DNA from: Gemmatimonadota bacterium
GTDB taxonomy: Bacteria > Latescibacterota > UBA2968 > UBA8231
NCBI GenBank assembly: GCA_018673255.1
Contig: JABHDC010000142.1
Span: 1-64,000 of the forward strand
Direction of reading: 5' to 3'
DNA: 64,000 bases
The notes under the pieces were generated by a model. It was not told the origin of the DNA. It saw only the letters and a program-made list of their open reading frames with translations, and did no database searches. Made by a program: the position numbers and the translations under genes. The stretch's first letter is position 1, and each line of letters opens with the position of its first letter. Shown piece by piece: positions 26,412 to 35,932 of this stretch.

Positions 26412-27878
26412 ATGTCCCGGTGGCGATCCCTTCTCTGTCTGCGTGTTCTCATTCACCGGCTGATTCTGCGGCCCATGCTGCGCCTGATCTTCGGGGTCAG
26501 TGCCGACGGCCGTGAACACCTGGACGGCCTTGATCGCTTCATCCTGATCGCCAATCACAACAGCCATCTGGATGTCTTCCTCCTCTTCCAGCTATTGCGA
26601 TCCAACCAGTTGCTCAAGACGCACCCCGTGGCAGCCTACGAGTACTTCAGTCGGTCGAAGGCTCTGTTGTGGATCGTCACATTTCTCTTCCAGCCGGTCT
26701 GGGTTGATCGGGGGCAGAGTAACCGCAACCCGCTACAGGGGATGCGGGAACAGCTGGCCCGCGGCCACAACCTCATCCTCTTCCCGGAGGGTACGCGCGG
26801 AGAGACTGGCGAAATCGCCCACTTCAAAGCCGGGATCGGACAGCTGGCCACGGAGTTTCCCGACATCCCCGTCGTGCCCGTCTTCATGGCCGGACCGGAA
26901 CGCGCTTTGCCGAAGAGCCAGTCAGTACCCATCCCGTTGTGGAATCGACTGACCATCGCGCCGCCTTTGTTGTTCACGGGGACGCGCCAACAGATCACGG
27001 CGGCCCTCGAGAGCAGGCTCCGAGACCTGGCGGCATCGAGTGCGGCTTCACGCCATCGCCGTTCGACACCGGCTCGTGACGCGCCGGCAGTGGCCGTCGT
27101 CGGCATCGATGGATCCGGCAAGAGCACCCTCGCCCGGCATCTGGCCCAGCGGCTGTCACATGGTGGGCGTGTCTGCCTGATCACGGACGACATCGCTTTC
27201 TATTCCGACGGGCAGGCGGAGACGGTGCAGCTGTTGTTGAAGGAGCATCTGCGCGAGGCGATCGGCCGCCGCGCCAAGACCGCCGGATCTCTCAAGAGCT
27301 ACAAGATCCCCAAGCTGACCGAACTGCTTCTGCGCGATGCGGTCATCCGGGATATCAGACGATGGTATGCACCCGATCTCATCATCATGGACGGTGCGCC
27401 ACTGATCAACCTGACGGCATGGGCCGGTATCTATCGTGAGGCAGCCTTCGACGAGGACATCTGCGCCACCGCCCTGAAGGTGCTCACGGGACTGGCTGAG
27501 ATCGACCCGGCCGATCCCGTGTACACGGCCCTGCCGGAGCTAGAAACCCTCAAGCGCATTCACCTGGCGAGCCTCGAACTGCCTGCCGTCGTGCTCTTCG
27601 TCGATGTCGCCCCGGCTGTGTCCCTGGCGCGGATTGAGGCGCGTGGGGAGGATCGGCAGGTGCACGAGACAGCGGAGAAACTGTCCCGGCTGCGCGATGG
27701 CTACCAACTGGTCTGTCGTGTCGTGGAAGATCGACTCGACCGTCCGGTGAGCGTGATCGATGGACGCCAGCCTCTCGATGACGTCATCGCCTTTGCAGTA
27801 GGGCAGTTGCGAACCATGCTCGGTCCTCGCTTCCCCTGTGCCGAGCCGACGACCTCAAGACCGGAGACAGAATCATGA
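26412..27878 (+). CDS. Lysophospholipid acyltransferase (PlsC-type) fused to a P-loop kinase
   Basis: A 488-residue two-domain protein. Residues 1-215 are a PlsC/LPLAT acyltransferase with NHNSHLD (H49-x4-D54) and FPEGTRGE (E126). Residues 222-470 are a thymidylate-kinase-like P-loop domain with GIDGSGKST (231-239), a DD pair after strand two and a later LIIMDGAP Walker B-like segment. The fusion suggests one polypeptide that acylates a lipid and phosphorylates it or its precursor; the kinase substrate is unknown. It is one base after the CdsA-like gene and overlaps the next gene by ATGA. Confidence 0.85.
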   Translation: MSRWRSLLCLRVLIHRLILRPMLRLIFGVSADGREHLDGLDRFILIANHNSHLDVFLLFQLLRSNQLLKTHPVAAYEYFSRSKALLWIVTFLFQPVWVDRGQSNRNPLQGMREQLARGHNLILFPEGTRGETGEIAHFKAGIGQLATEFPDIPVVPVFMAGPERALPKSQSVPIPLWNRLTIAPPLLFTGTRQQITAALESRLRDLAASSAASRHRRSTPARDAPAVAVVGIDGSGKSTLARHLAQRLSHGGRVCLITDDIAFYSDGQAETVQLLLKEHLREAIGRRAKTAGSLKSYKIPKLTELLLRDAVIRDIRRWYAPDLIIMDGAPLINLTAWAGIYREAAFDEDICATALKVLTGLAEIDPADPVYTALPELETLKRIHLASLELPAVVLFVDVAPAVSLARIEARGEDRQVHETAEKLSRLRDGYQLVCRVVEDRLDRPVSVIDGRQPLDDVIAFAVGQLRTMLGPRFPCAEPTTSRPETES

Positions 27879-28906
27879 CCTGCTCTGACACGATCCAGGT
27901 CATCGCTACAACGATCTCGGGATCCGTCAGTGACTGGGCCAAAGTCGAGAAGATCGTCCCTCTCTTCCAGCAACACGGTCACAATGAGGTCGAGTTGCAG
28001 GTCGTGGACAGTCACATTCAGGCACGGGAGCGTAGCCGCGATCTGGTGCGTGCCGGGTGTCGACGTGTGATCTCGGCTGGGGGCTCAGGCACATTCAACA
28101 GCGTTCTGACCGGTTGCATCGATTCGGGCATTCCCCTGTCAGAGACGACCCTCGGATTCCTGCGCAAGGGTTCGGCCGATCTCATCGGCAAGGTGCTGCG
28201 AATGCCCGACCACATCGACGACGCCATTGCCATCTTCGCCACCTCGCTGGAAGGTGAGCACACTATCGGTTGTGATGTCATTCGCGTGACCAGTGAGACC
28301 GGCGACATCCCTGCGCGTCACTTTGTCGGCTACAGCGGCGCGGAGATCTTCGGCCGCGTGCCCCACTTCACCGAAAATCGCCTCACCAAATACTACAAGG
28401 GCATTCTGAGCCAGCTCTTCGGTGACCTGGGCCCCTTCTTTGTCGGTGCCTCACTGTCTGCCCTGGAACGGACCATCCACTTGCCCTTCTCAAGGCGTCG
28501 AAAGTGGTCGTTCTCCGTCGACGGCCAGCAGACCCCACCTCGACTCTGCAGCTCAATCATCATCGTCAATGGTGACCTGGGTCCGAATCTGCCCTTCGCC
28601 CGTGGGGTTCCGCTGGGCTCGGGAGATTTCCATGTCTTCGTGCTCCTGGACCGGGGCGCACGGCGTCTCCCCGGACAGTTCCAGCACGCCTTCGATGGCA
28701 CGATCCTCGATGATCCGGACCGCTGGGGCATGGAGCATCTGCGCGTCGAGGCGTCGCTCATTCTGTCGCCCGATGATGGGGCACCCTTCCCGATCAATGT
28801 CGATGGCTCGACGATGATGTGCCGCGGATCAGCGACATTCCGGATCGTGGACAGGATCCGGCTGATGGCGCATCCGGAGGCGAGCGAACAGTCGTCAATC
28901 GCTTGA
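27875..28906 (+). CDS. Diacylglycerol/lipid-kinase-like protein with altered GGDGT motif
   Basis: A 343-residue protein with the two-domain DAG-kinase/YegS layout: N-terminal alpha/beta domain with AGGSGTFNSVLTG (residues 69-73 GGSGT) and C-terminal beta-sandwich. The family motif is GGDGT, so the conserved aspartate is a serine here (S71), and the following LGFLRKGSADLIGK replaces the usual PLGTGNDLAR. It may be an inactive or repurposed lipid kinase. It overlaps the acyltransferase-kinase gene by four bases (ATGA), and the three genes form one operon. Confidence 0.75.
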   Translation: MTCSDTIQVIATTISGSVSDWAKVEKIVPLFQQHGHNEVELQVVDSHIQARERSRDLVRAGCRRVISAGGSGTFNSVLTGCIDSGIPLSETTLGFLRKGSADLIGKVLRMPDHIDDAIAIFATSLEGEHTIGCDVIRVTSETGDIPARHFVGYSGAEIFGRVPHFTENRLTKYYKGILSQLFGDLGPFFVGASLSALERTIHLPFSRRRKWSFSVDGQQTPPRLCSSIIIVNGDLGPNLPFARGVPLGSGDFHVFVLLDRGARRLPGQFQHAFDGTILDDPDRWGMEHLRVEASLILSPDDGAPFPINVDGSTMMCRGSATFRIVDRIRLMAHPEASEQSSIA

Positions 28907-28947
28907 GTCGTTGGCATCATCGGCCACAGTTGTGGTTGTTTGTCTGC

Positions 28948-30039
28948 ATGGATTCACGTGAACGTACATTTCTGACACTCGACCTCGAAGAGCCCGATCG
29001 CGTCCCGCGCGACATGTGGCTCTCAAGTGGTTTCGAGCGCAAGCTGAGCGCGGAGCGGGGTGAGACCAAGGCAACCTGGCTCGACACCTACGATATCGAT
29101 CTGCGCTACATCGACGGGCCGGCCTTCATCGGGCCCCCTCTCGCTACATACGCCGATGGTGGTGACGAGGACATCTGGGGCGTGCGCCGCAGACCGGTTC
29201 ACGTTGCCACGGAGGGTGGTGCCGAAGACTATCACGAGGTCGCCGCCTCTCCCCTGGCTACGGCTACCACAGTCGACGAGATCCAGGCGTACGACCACTG
29301 GCCATCGGCCGACTGGTTCGACTACTCACCGATCGAGGCACAATGCCAGGCAATCCGTGATTCGGGACGCGTCGCCGTCTTCATGGGTGACCGGCTCAAC
29401 CGGCTGGCACAGCTCAAACCGGCTATGTACCTGCGCGGTCTCGAGCAGATCTTCATGGACATGGTGGAGTCGCCCGAGATCGCTCACGCCATCTTCGGCC
29501 GAATCCAGTCGTTCTATCTTGAATACGCTCAGCGGATTTTCGACGCCGCCGCCGGCAAACTCGATATCGTGTTGACCGGTGATGACTTCGGCTCGCAGAA
29601 TGGTCCCCTCGTATCACCGACCATGTGGACCGAGTATCTACAGCAGGGATTCGGCGCCTATGCTGGCCTGGCCCGCAGCTATGGATGTTGTGTCATGCAT
29701 CACACCTGCGGATCCGTGCGCCCTCTGATTCCGCTGATGATCGATTCGGGTCTGGATGTCCTGCAATCCCTGCAGCCGGAAGCGGCTGACATGTCGCCAG
29801 CAGAATTGAAGACCGACTTCGGTGATCGACTCGCCTTCCACGGCGGCATCTCGATCCAGCAGACATTGCCATTCGGTACGCCTGAAGACGTGCGCAACGA
29901 GGTGCGGCAGCGGATCGCCGATCTGGCGTCGGGTGGCGGCTACATCATCAGCACATCCCACAACATCCAGGCAGATACGTCGATCGAGAATGCGACCGCC
30001 CTACTTCGGGCCTACGACGAATTCGGAAATTATCGATGA
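28948..30039 (+). CDS. Uroporphyrinogen decarboxylase-fold protein with HxCG motif
   Basis: A 363-residue URO-D-fold protein. MHHTCGSVRPLIP carries the HxCG zinc/corrinoid-methyltransferase motif of the MtaA branch, and LAFHGGISIQQTLPFG with the late ISTSHNIQADT segment are family hallmarks. It is the only one of the four paralogs here with this motif intact. The start is ATG 28948; no strong ribosome binding site precedes it. Its stop overlaps the start of the next paralog by ATGA, so the two are made together and may form a complex. Confidence 0.85.
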   Translation: MDSRERTFLTLDLEEPDRVPRDMWLSSGFERKLSAERGETKATWLDTYDIDLRYIDGPAFIGPPLATYADGGDEDIWGVRRRPVHVATEGGAEDYHEVAASPLATATTVDEIQAYDHWPSADWFDYSPIEAQCQAIRDSGRVAVFMGDRLNRLAQLKPAMYLRGLEQIFMDMVESPEIAHAIFGRIQSFYLEYAQRIFDAAAGKLDIVLTGDDFGSQNGPLVSPTMWTEYLQQGFGAYAGLARSYGCCVMHHTCGSVRPLIPLMIDSGLDVLQSLQPEAADMSPAELKTDFGDRLAFHGGISIQQTLPFGTPEDVRNEVRQRIADLASGGGYIISTSHNIQADTSIENATALLRAYDEFGNYR

Positions 30040-31163
30040 AACCACGGGATCGGGTCATCGCCGCTCTGCAGCACCGTGAGGCGGATCGTGTGCCCACGGG
30101 TGACAACCAGGTCGATCCCCGTCTTGTCGAGCACATCCTCGGGCGGCCGACCCTGGCCAGCACTGGTCGTCAGGAACTGGAAGCTCTGTGGAATGGCGAG
30201 CGTGAGCGGGTCGTCGCCGACTACTGCGCCGACCACGTCGAGTTACCCCTGGCGCTGGAATGGGACTACGTGCGCGTGCCTGTCGTGCCGGCCAATGTCG
30301 AGCATCCGCGTCTCGAGACGACGGGGCCCTTTTCCTGGATCGACGCACAAGGGTTCGAGGTCACGATGAATGCCGACGCCGGCAATATCGCCGTGCGAAG
30401 CCAGTTTCCGGACCTCTCCATCGATGATCTCCCAGATCCCGGCGCTCCCGTCGAAATCGACTCGTCCGAACTGGACGCGATCCGCCATGTGGTGGATCAG
30501 ATCGGCGACAGCTGTTTCATCGTCGCGCGCTCAAGCGTCGATGGCACCTTTCCATGGGGCGGCACCGTCGGCATGGACGAGTTCCTCGTGCGCATGATCA
30601 CGGACCCCGACTTCGTGCACAAGGCCGTGGATGTGTATGTGTCGCGGTCCCTGGCCTACATCGACGCCTTCTTCGATGCCGGCGTGGATGCCGTGATGAC
30701 AACGGATGATTACTCCGACAATCGGGGCCCCATCATGGGTGTGGATCGGTATCGGGAATTCATCCTGCCCGGTCTCGAGCGGCAGTGTGAGGCGATCCAC
30801 GCACGAGGCGGCTACTTCATCAAGCACACCGATGGCAATACCTGGCCAATCCTCGACAGCTTCGTCGAGATCGGCATCGATGGGTGGCACGGCATCCAAC
30901 CTGACATCGGCATGGATCTCAAACAGCTCAAGCAGCGCTATGGCGGGCAGCTCTGCTTCTTCGGCGGCGTCAATTGTCATTCGCTGATTGAGGGACCTGC
31001 GAGCAAGGTGCGCGAAGAAGTGCGCTATGCGATCGAGCATGCCGCGCCGGGCGGTGGGTTGGTTGTGGCCACGAGCAATGTCGTGCAACCGGGCACGACG
31101 GCTCAGAACTATGAAGCCATGCGGCAGGCCGTGCGTGACTACGGAGCGTATCCGCAGAGCTGA
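30036..31163 (+). CDS. Uroporphyrinogen decarboxylase-fold protein, second of a pair
   Basis: A 375-residue URO-D-fold protein (MKPRDRVIAALQHREADRVP opening; LCFFGGVNCHSLIEG; VATSNVVQPGT). The HxCG position reads KHTDGN, so metal binding differs from its operon partner. DDYSDNRGPIMG matches the DDxGxQ-type loop near the barrel mouth. Start and stop of the pair overlap. It ends immediately before the stop codon of the convergent transporter. Confidence 0.84.
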   Translation: MKPRDRVIAALQHREADRVPTGDNQVDPRLVEHILGRPTLASTGRQELEALWNGERERVVADYCADHVELPLALEWDYVRVPVVPANVEHPRLETTGPFSWIDAQGFEVTMNADAGNIAVRSQFPDLSIDDLPDPGAPVEIDSSELDAIRHVVDQIGDSCFIVARSSVDGTFPWGGTVGMDEFLVRMITDPDFVHKAVDVYVSRSLAYIDAFFDAGVDAVMTTDDYSDNRGPIMGVDRYREFILPGLERQCEAIHARGGYFIKHTDGNTWPILDSFVEIGIDGWHGIQPDIGMDLKQLKQRYGGQLCFFGGVNCHSLIEGPASKVREEVRYAIEHAAPGGGLVVATSNVVQPGTTAQNYEAMRQAVRDYGAYPQS

Positions 31164-32117
31164 TCAGTCTCCGGTGGGTCGCTGCTGATCGGTGGCCGGC
31201 TCTCGCGGGATGAAATAGATCCCCGCACAGATCACGACACCACCCAGAACCGCGAGCCCCAGGTGCGTCGGCAGTTGCAGCCCGAGTCCGGGCGCCACGG
31301 CATCGACACTGACCTGCAGCAGAATCGCCATGAAGCTGATACTGAGGAACAGGACCGAGCAGCGTGACGCGCCGATATACTGCATGGCCACGTTGTATGC
31401 AATCCACGAGATCGCCAACAGGATTCCTCGACCGAAGAGTACGGCAAGCACTACACCGCCGGCAGAACTCGTATCGGACCCGACGGAACCGTTGGTGAAG
31501 AAGATGCTCAGAATGAGAGCCCCCAGCATCATGCCATAACCCGTCACCAGCAGGCCATCCTGGCGATCCAGGACGGACTTGAGCAGGATGATGCCAACGG
31601 CAAAGGTGAGGGCCGAGACGACGGCGAGCAGTTCACCCCAACCCAGATCCAGCGTCCAGGCACCAGGGTCGAAATTCACCAGGGCCGTACCAGCCAGTGC
31701 CATCAGACCACCGAGCCAGTGACGCCGCGTCCAGGGCTCGCGCAGGAAGATCACGGCGAGCAGGACGATGAAGATCGTTTCGAGGCGCCCCAGCAGAGAT
31801 GCCTTGCTCGTGCCGATGAAGCCGATCGCCTCATACAACAGCAGAAATCCGGCCGCATAGGTCGCAGCCGCCCCCAGCAGCAAGCGGATCCAGTCGGCCC
31901 GTCCCCAACCAAACCAGCGACGCCCACCTCTGAATGCCGCCCACCCCAGCAACAGTGTTCCGGCCACGAGATTGGCCGAGATCGCCACGTGTATGACCCG
32001 GATCCCCATGGAACGCACGGCGATCTCCGTGGTCAGCAGACCCGCTGCCCCAGCCAGAGCGCTGAGCAGGACATAGAGTGAGTATTTCAGGTCCTTCGAC
32101 ATGGATTCTGCAACCAT
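31164..32117 (-). CDS. EamA-family (DMT superfamily) transporter
   Basis: About 317 residues, ten hydrophobic segments in two EamA halves (SLYVLLSALAGAAGLLTTEI, AAATYAAGFLLLYEAIGFIG, ELLAVVSALTFAVGIILL). It would move a small metabolite across the inner membrane. ATG 32117 or 32102 are both plausible starts; the frame extends to 32309 into the divergent hydrolase promoter without support. It converges on the URO-D-like pair with no gap. Confidence 0.83.
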   Translation of the reverse strand: MVAESMSKDLKYSLYVLLSALAGAAGLLTTEIAVRSMGIRVIHVAISANLVAGTLLLGWAAFRGGRRWFGWGRADWIRLLLGAAATYAAGFLLLYEAIGFIGTSKASLLGRLETIFIVLLAVIFLREPWTRRHWLGGLMALAGTALVNFDPGAWTLDLGWGELLAVVSALTFAVGIILLKSVLDRQDGLLVTGYGMMLGALILSIFFTNGSVGSDTSSAGGVVLAVLFGRGILLAISWIAYNVAMQYIGASRCSVLFLSISFMAILLQVSVDAVAPGLGLQLPTHLGLAVLGGVVICAGIYFIPREPATDQQRPTGD

Positions 32118-32243
32118 CCTGGTGAGTCGTTGCGGGCGCAACAGGGGCGATCCATTCAGCGATCGGCCTGAGCAATACTGGACGAGAGTGGCCGGTTGCG
32201 CCAAGCTTTCGAGCACTGAACCTATGGCACACGGGAGATCGCC

Positions 32244-33296
32244 ATGACCATCCGCAATCTGAGTCCGCAGCAGATGTTCGCCGACCTGGTCGCCGACCGC
32301 ACACCCCAACTCGCTTTTAGCGGTACCACGAAGCGGGATTTCAGCACCTGGAAACGCAAGACCCTGCCCAAGGTGCTGGACTGCCTGGGTGACTCACCAC
32401 GGCGCGTACCACTGAATCCGCAACTGCTGGCCGAATGGGAACATCGCGGCCTGCGTCGCCAGCGCTGGATCATCGATGTCCAGGAACATCTGTCGGCGAC
32501 GGTGCTGGTGAATCTGCCCACCGACATCAAGCGTGGTCAGCGCCGTCCGACCCTGCTGTGCTGCCACGGGCACGGGCCATTCGGCAAGGAGCCGATCATG
32601 GGCAACGACTCCAGCCCTGCACTGGCGGCCAATATCGATCAGCACCGCTACAACTACGGTGAAGAGATGGCGCAGCTCGGTTACGTGACCTATGCCATCG
32701 ACTGGATCGGCTTTGGTGAGCGCAATGATACGATGAAGCCGAACCACCATGCCGCACCGGGCGGGCGCGACTGGTGTAACATCTATTACCTGCACGCCAC
32801 CATGCTGGGCATGACTTCGATCTCCATCAATGTCACCCATGGCCAGGCGGCGACCGACTTCGTCACCTCACTGCCACAGGTCGATGGTGATCGTCTCGGC
32901 GTGATGGGCCTGAGTGGCGGCGGCACGATGACCCTGTGGATGTCGCTGTGTGATGAACGCTTCCGGGCTGCCGAGATCATGTGCTACAGCGATCTGTGGA
33001 GTGTCTTCGGGATCCGCGACAACAACTACTGCGGTATGCAGGTTGCACCCGGTCTGTTCAAGATCGTCGACCTGCCCGATTGCCAGGGCCTGATCGCACC
33101 TCGCCCACTGTTGATCGACATCGGCGCCAACGATACCTGCTTCAAGGTCGACACAGCGACGGCCTGTTTCCGCCAGGTGGAGAAGATCTACAAGGCGGCG
33201 GGTGTCAGTGATCTGCTCGAATTGGATCTGCATCCCGGAGAGCACGGCTGGGGCGGCAATCTGTCTGAGGGTTTCTTCGGCCGGCATCTGGCCTGA
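32244..33296 (+). CDS. Alpha/beta hydrolase (dienelactone hydrolase/acetyl esterase-like)
   Basis: A 350-residue alpha/beta hydrolase. The nucleophile elbow is GLSGGG (S224), the oxyanion region is CCHGHGPFGKE, the acid lies in IGANDTCF and the histidine in PGEHGWGG. No signal peptide, so it is cytoplasmic. Similar enzymes deacetylate sugars or hydrolyse lactones; the neighbours handle sugar acids, so a lactonase or deacetylase role is plausible. ACGGGAGA precedes the ATG. Confidence 0.82.
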   Translation: MTIRNLSPQQMFADLVADRTPQLAFSGTTKRDFSTWKRKTLPKVLDCLGDSPRRVPLNPQLLAEWEHRGLRRQRWIIDVQEHLSATVLVNLPTDIKRGQRRPTLLCCHGHGPFGKEPIMGNDSSPALAANIDQHRYNYGEEMAQLGYVTYAIDWIGFGERNDTMKPNHHAAPGGRDWCNIYYLHATMLGMTSISINVTHGQAATDFVTSLPQVDGDRLGVMGLSGGGTMTLWMSLCDERFRAAEIMCYSDLWSVFGIRDNNYCGMQVAPGLFKIVDLPDCQGLIAPRPLLIDIGANDTCFKVDTATACFRQVEKIYKAAGVSDLLELDLHPGEHGWGGNLSEGFFGRHLA

Positions 33297-33309
33297 TTCG
33301 CTCCGGTCC

Positions 33310-34485
33310 TCAGGCGAAACTCTCTCGCAGTCGTTCGGTGTAGTAGCACACCAGGTCCCACTCCGCGTCCAGGGCCAGCCGGTGATCGGGGCACGGGATA
33401 TAACCACCCATCTCGACCAGAGGTTTGAGACGCGCGATCTCTGCGTCCACGGCGGCGCGATCTCTGGAGAAGGCATTCTTGTTGGTGCCACCCACGCCTC
33501 GCAGGTCACGGCCATATTGCTGGCGCCAGGGCTCGATGCTGGCATCCCATGTACCAACCTCGATGGGGAACATCGTATTGACACCATTCTCGAACCAGAT
33601 GGGAATGAGGGCATCGATACAGCCATCACTGTCGACGGACACGATGTCGATGCCGTAGCTGGCCATCAGATCGGTGATCCGTCGGTAGTGGGGCCCCACC
33701 TTCTCCGCGAAGACTCGGGGTGAGATGAGCGGGCCATTCTTGAAAGAGATGTCCTCCCAGAAGTGGCCGAAGTCAAAGCGCGCACCCGCCTCGAGGATGA
33801 ACTTGGTCTTGCAGTAGGAAAGTTCGGCGACCGTATCGATGATCTCGTCGAAGAGGCCCTCGTCGTCCACCTGCAGATAGCAGGCGCCCTCCAGCCCGAG
33901 CAGATTGCGGATCTCCCCATACAGGCTGCCACAGTGGAGACCGTAGGGGGTATCCCATTCCGAGGCCTGCAGAATCTCCAGGCCACCCTGGTCCCATGGC
34001 ACACTGAGATCACCTCGCACAACGTGGGCAGACGTGATCCGCTCTTCCTGCCACTGCAGTCGATGTTTGTAGTGCTCTTCGTAGGAGGCGCGATCCTTGA
34101 GGAGATGATCGATCTCTGCTGGAATAGACCCAGCCTCGGGCTTCTGCACGAGGACGACACCGTTGCCATTGAGCACGTGTCGCGTGCCATCGGGGAATTC
34201 CTCAACGAGACGCGACTCAAAGCCCGGTGACAGAGACCCGGCGCCACCAAACATGCACTGCCAGTTGTAGTCGAAACCCAGCATCCCCCCCAACTCGGTA
34301 TCGGCTCCATTGCCATCGGCCCAGGCCTCGGCCAGGGAAAGGGAGATGTGGCCCTCGGCCGCCCATTTCTGCGGCGTCTGACCCGACCAGAATCCGAAGT
34401 GCACGATGGGCAGCCGGTCGTAAGGCTCATAGCGCAACAGGGCGAGGGTTCGCTCCCGGTGGGTCATCTCTTTGGTGGCGCTCAT
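33310..34485 (-). CDS. Uroporphyrinogen decarboxylase-fold protein
   Basis: A 391-residue URO-D-fold protein (RERTLALLRYEPYDRLPIVHF opening, GPLISPRVFAEKVGPHYRR loop). The HxCG position reads VDSDGC, so it lacks the corrinoid-methyltransferase zinc motif. Its ATG overlaps the stop codon of the amidase gene (ATGA), and both follow a uronate-dehydrogenase-like gene, making a three-gene operon transcribed leftward. Confidence 0.82.
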   Translation of the reverse strand: MSATKEMTHRERTLALLRYEPYDRLPIVHFGFWSGQTPQKWAAEGHISLSLAEAWADGNGADTELGGMLGFDYNWQCMFGGAGSLSPGFESRLVEEFPDGTRHVLNGNGVVLVQKPEAGSIPAEIDHLLKDRASYEEHYKHRLQWQEERITSAHVVRGDLSVPWDQGGLEILQASEWDTPYGLHCGSLYGEIRNLLGLEGACYLQVDDEGLFDEIIDTVAELSYCKTKFILEAGARFDFGHFWEDISFKNGPLISPRVFAEKVGPHYRRITDLMASYGIDIVSVDSDGCIDALIPIWFENGVNTMFPIEVGTWDASIEPWRQQYGRDLRGVGGTNKNAFSRDRAAVDAEIARLKPLVEMGGYIPCPDHRLALDAEWDLVCYYTERLRESFA

Positions 34486-35915
34486 ACCGGTGGTCCTTCG
34501 TCAGATATCGGGGCAGTGCAAGGCGGTTTGGTACCCGTCCACGGTGCAAGGTCTTCATAGGCGGCTGCGGCACGCAGCACGGTGGCATCATCGCGCCATC
34601 GACCAACCAGCTGCAGTCCAACGGGCAGTCCATCGCAGAAACCACAGGGCACGGATGCCGCCGGTTGCCCCGTCAGATTGAAAGGATAGGTGAAGGCCGT
34701 CCAACTCAGATAGGTCGTATCGCGCCCGGCGATCTGACCGGGGTAATCCTGGCCGGCTTCGAAGGCCGTCACGGGCAGGGTCGGTGTCAGCATCAGATCG
34801 TAGTCAGCCATGAACTGGCGCCAGCCATGGAAATACGCATCGCGCTGCATATAGGCTGCCGCCAGATCCGCTGCAGAGAAGCCGAGACCCGCTTCGATGA
34901 CACGCACCAGTCCCGGATCCATCTGATCTCTCACCTCAGCCAGTTGATCGCGGAAGGCGCCGGCAAAACCGCAGGACCAGACCTTGTGCACCGTCTCCCA
35001 CGGATCGGCGAGCGGTGGATGAGCCTCTTCCACGTGGCAACCCAGCTCTTCGAAACGACGCGCCGCTGATTCAGCGATCCGTACGACTCCCGGGTCGACG
35101 GCTGCATAGCCCAGATCAGGCGACCAGGCGATGCGCAACCCGCGGATGTCCCCTTCCATGGCGTCGAGCAAGCCGGGTGATGTAGGAAGTGAGAAGGAGT
35201 CGAGTGCATGCTGCCCCACCGTCGCATCCAGGAACAGCGCTGCATCGCGAACGGTGCGAGTGATCGGCCCCACATGCGACAGCAGGGGTACCACACTTGC
35301 AGGATACTGCGGTACGAGTCCCCACGACGGCTTGTGACCGAAGGTTCCGGTGAACCCCGAGGGAATCCGTATGGAGCCGGCCCCATCGGTGCCCTGAGCC
35401 AACGCGCCGATCCCCGCCGACACGGCAGCGGCGGCGCCTCCACTGGATCCACCGGCCGTTCGACCGTGACGCCACGGATTGTGCGTCGGGCCTGCCACGC
35501 GATTTCCCGAATCACCCTTCCAGCCCAATTCAGGCGTGTTGGTCTTGCCGAGCAGGACCCCACCGGCAGCCAGCATGCGTTCGGCCACGGGCGCGTCCTC
35601 TTCAGGGATCCAGTCTGCGTAGAGCAACGAGCCCCTGGCCGTACGGATCCCGCGTGTTGCTGTCAGGTCCTTCAGGGAGAAGGGAATGCCGGCCAGCAGG
35701 GACGGTTCTCCACCATCGGCGAAGGCCCGCTCAGCAATCGCCGCCTGCTCGAGGGCCAACTCGGCGGTGACGGTGACGAAGGCATTGAGGGCCGGCTCGA
35801 CCGCCTCGAGGCGGTCCAGGATCGCTCGAGTGACTTCCACCGGCGACAGGTCGCGGCTGGCATAGAGATCCCTCAGCTCCAGAGCCGAGAGAAAGCAGAT
35901 ATCGTCAGGTTGCAT
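34482..35915 (-). CDS. Amidase signature-family enzyme
   Basis: A 477-residue amidase with the Ser-cisSer-Lys triad: K82 in IPFSLKDLT, S157 in TAGGSSGG and nucleophile S181 in GTDGAGSIRIPS. The family includes GatA, acylamidases and nitrogen-heterocycle hydrolases. No gatB or gatC gene is near, so a catabolic amidase is more likely than tRNA amidation. It starts 17 bp after the uronate-dehydrogenase-like gene and overlaps the URO-D-like gene by four bases. Confidence 0.88.
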   Translation of the reverse strand: MQPDDICFLSALELRDLYASRDLSPVEVTRAILDRLEAVEPALNAFVTVTAELALEQAAIAERAFADGGEPSLLAGIPFSLKDLTATRGIRTARGSLLYADWIPEEDAPVAERMLAAGGVLLGKTNTPELGWKGDSGNRVAGPTHNPWRHGRTAGGSSGGAAAAVSAGIGALAQGTDGAGSIRIPSGFTGTFGHKPSWGLVPQYPASVVPLLSHVGPITRTVRDAALFLDATVGQHALDSFSLPTSPGLLDAMEGDIRGLRIAWSPDLGYAAVDPGVVRIAESAARRFEELGCHVEEAHPPLADPWETVHKVWSCGFAGAFRDQLAEVRDQMDPGLVRVIEAGLGFSAADLAAAYMQRDAYFHGWRQFMADYDLMLTPTLPVTAFEAGQDYPGQIAGRDTTYLSWTAFTYPFNLTGQPAASVPCGFCDGLPVGLQLVGRWRDDATVLRAAAAYEDLAPWTGTKPPCTAPISDEGPPV

Positions 35916-35932
35916 GCTGAGTCGTCGTCTGC

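Noticed and set aside
30036..31163. HemE (heme biosynthesis) assignment for the URO-D-fold proteins
   Set aside because: Sequences follow the methyltransferase-like branch, occur as four divergent paralogs and no other heme gene is nearby.
34482..35915. GatA subunit of the glutamyl-tRNA amidotransferase
   Set aside because: The gene shares the amidase triad, but it lacks gatB/gatC neighbours and is coupled to catabolic genes.
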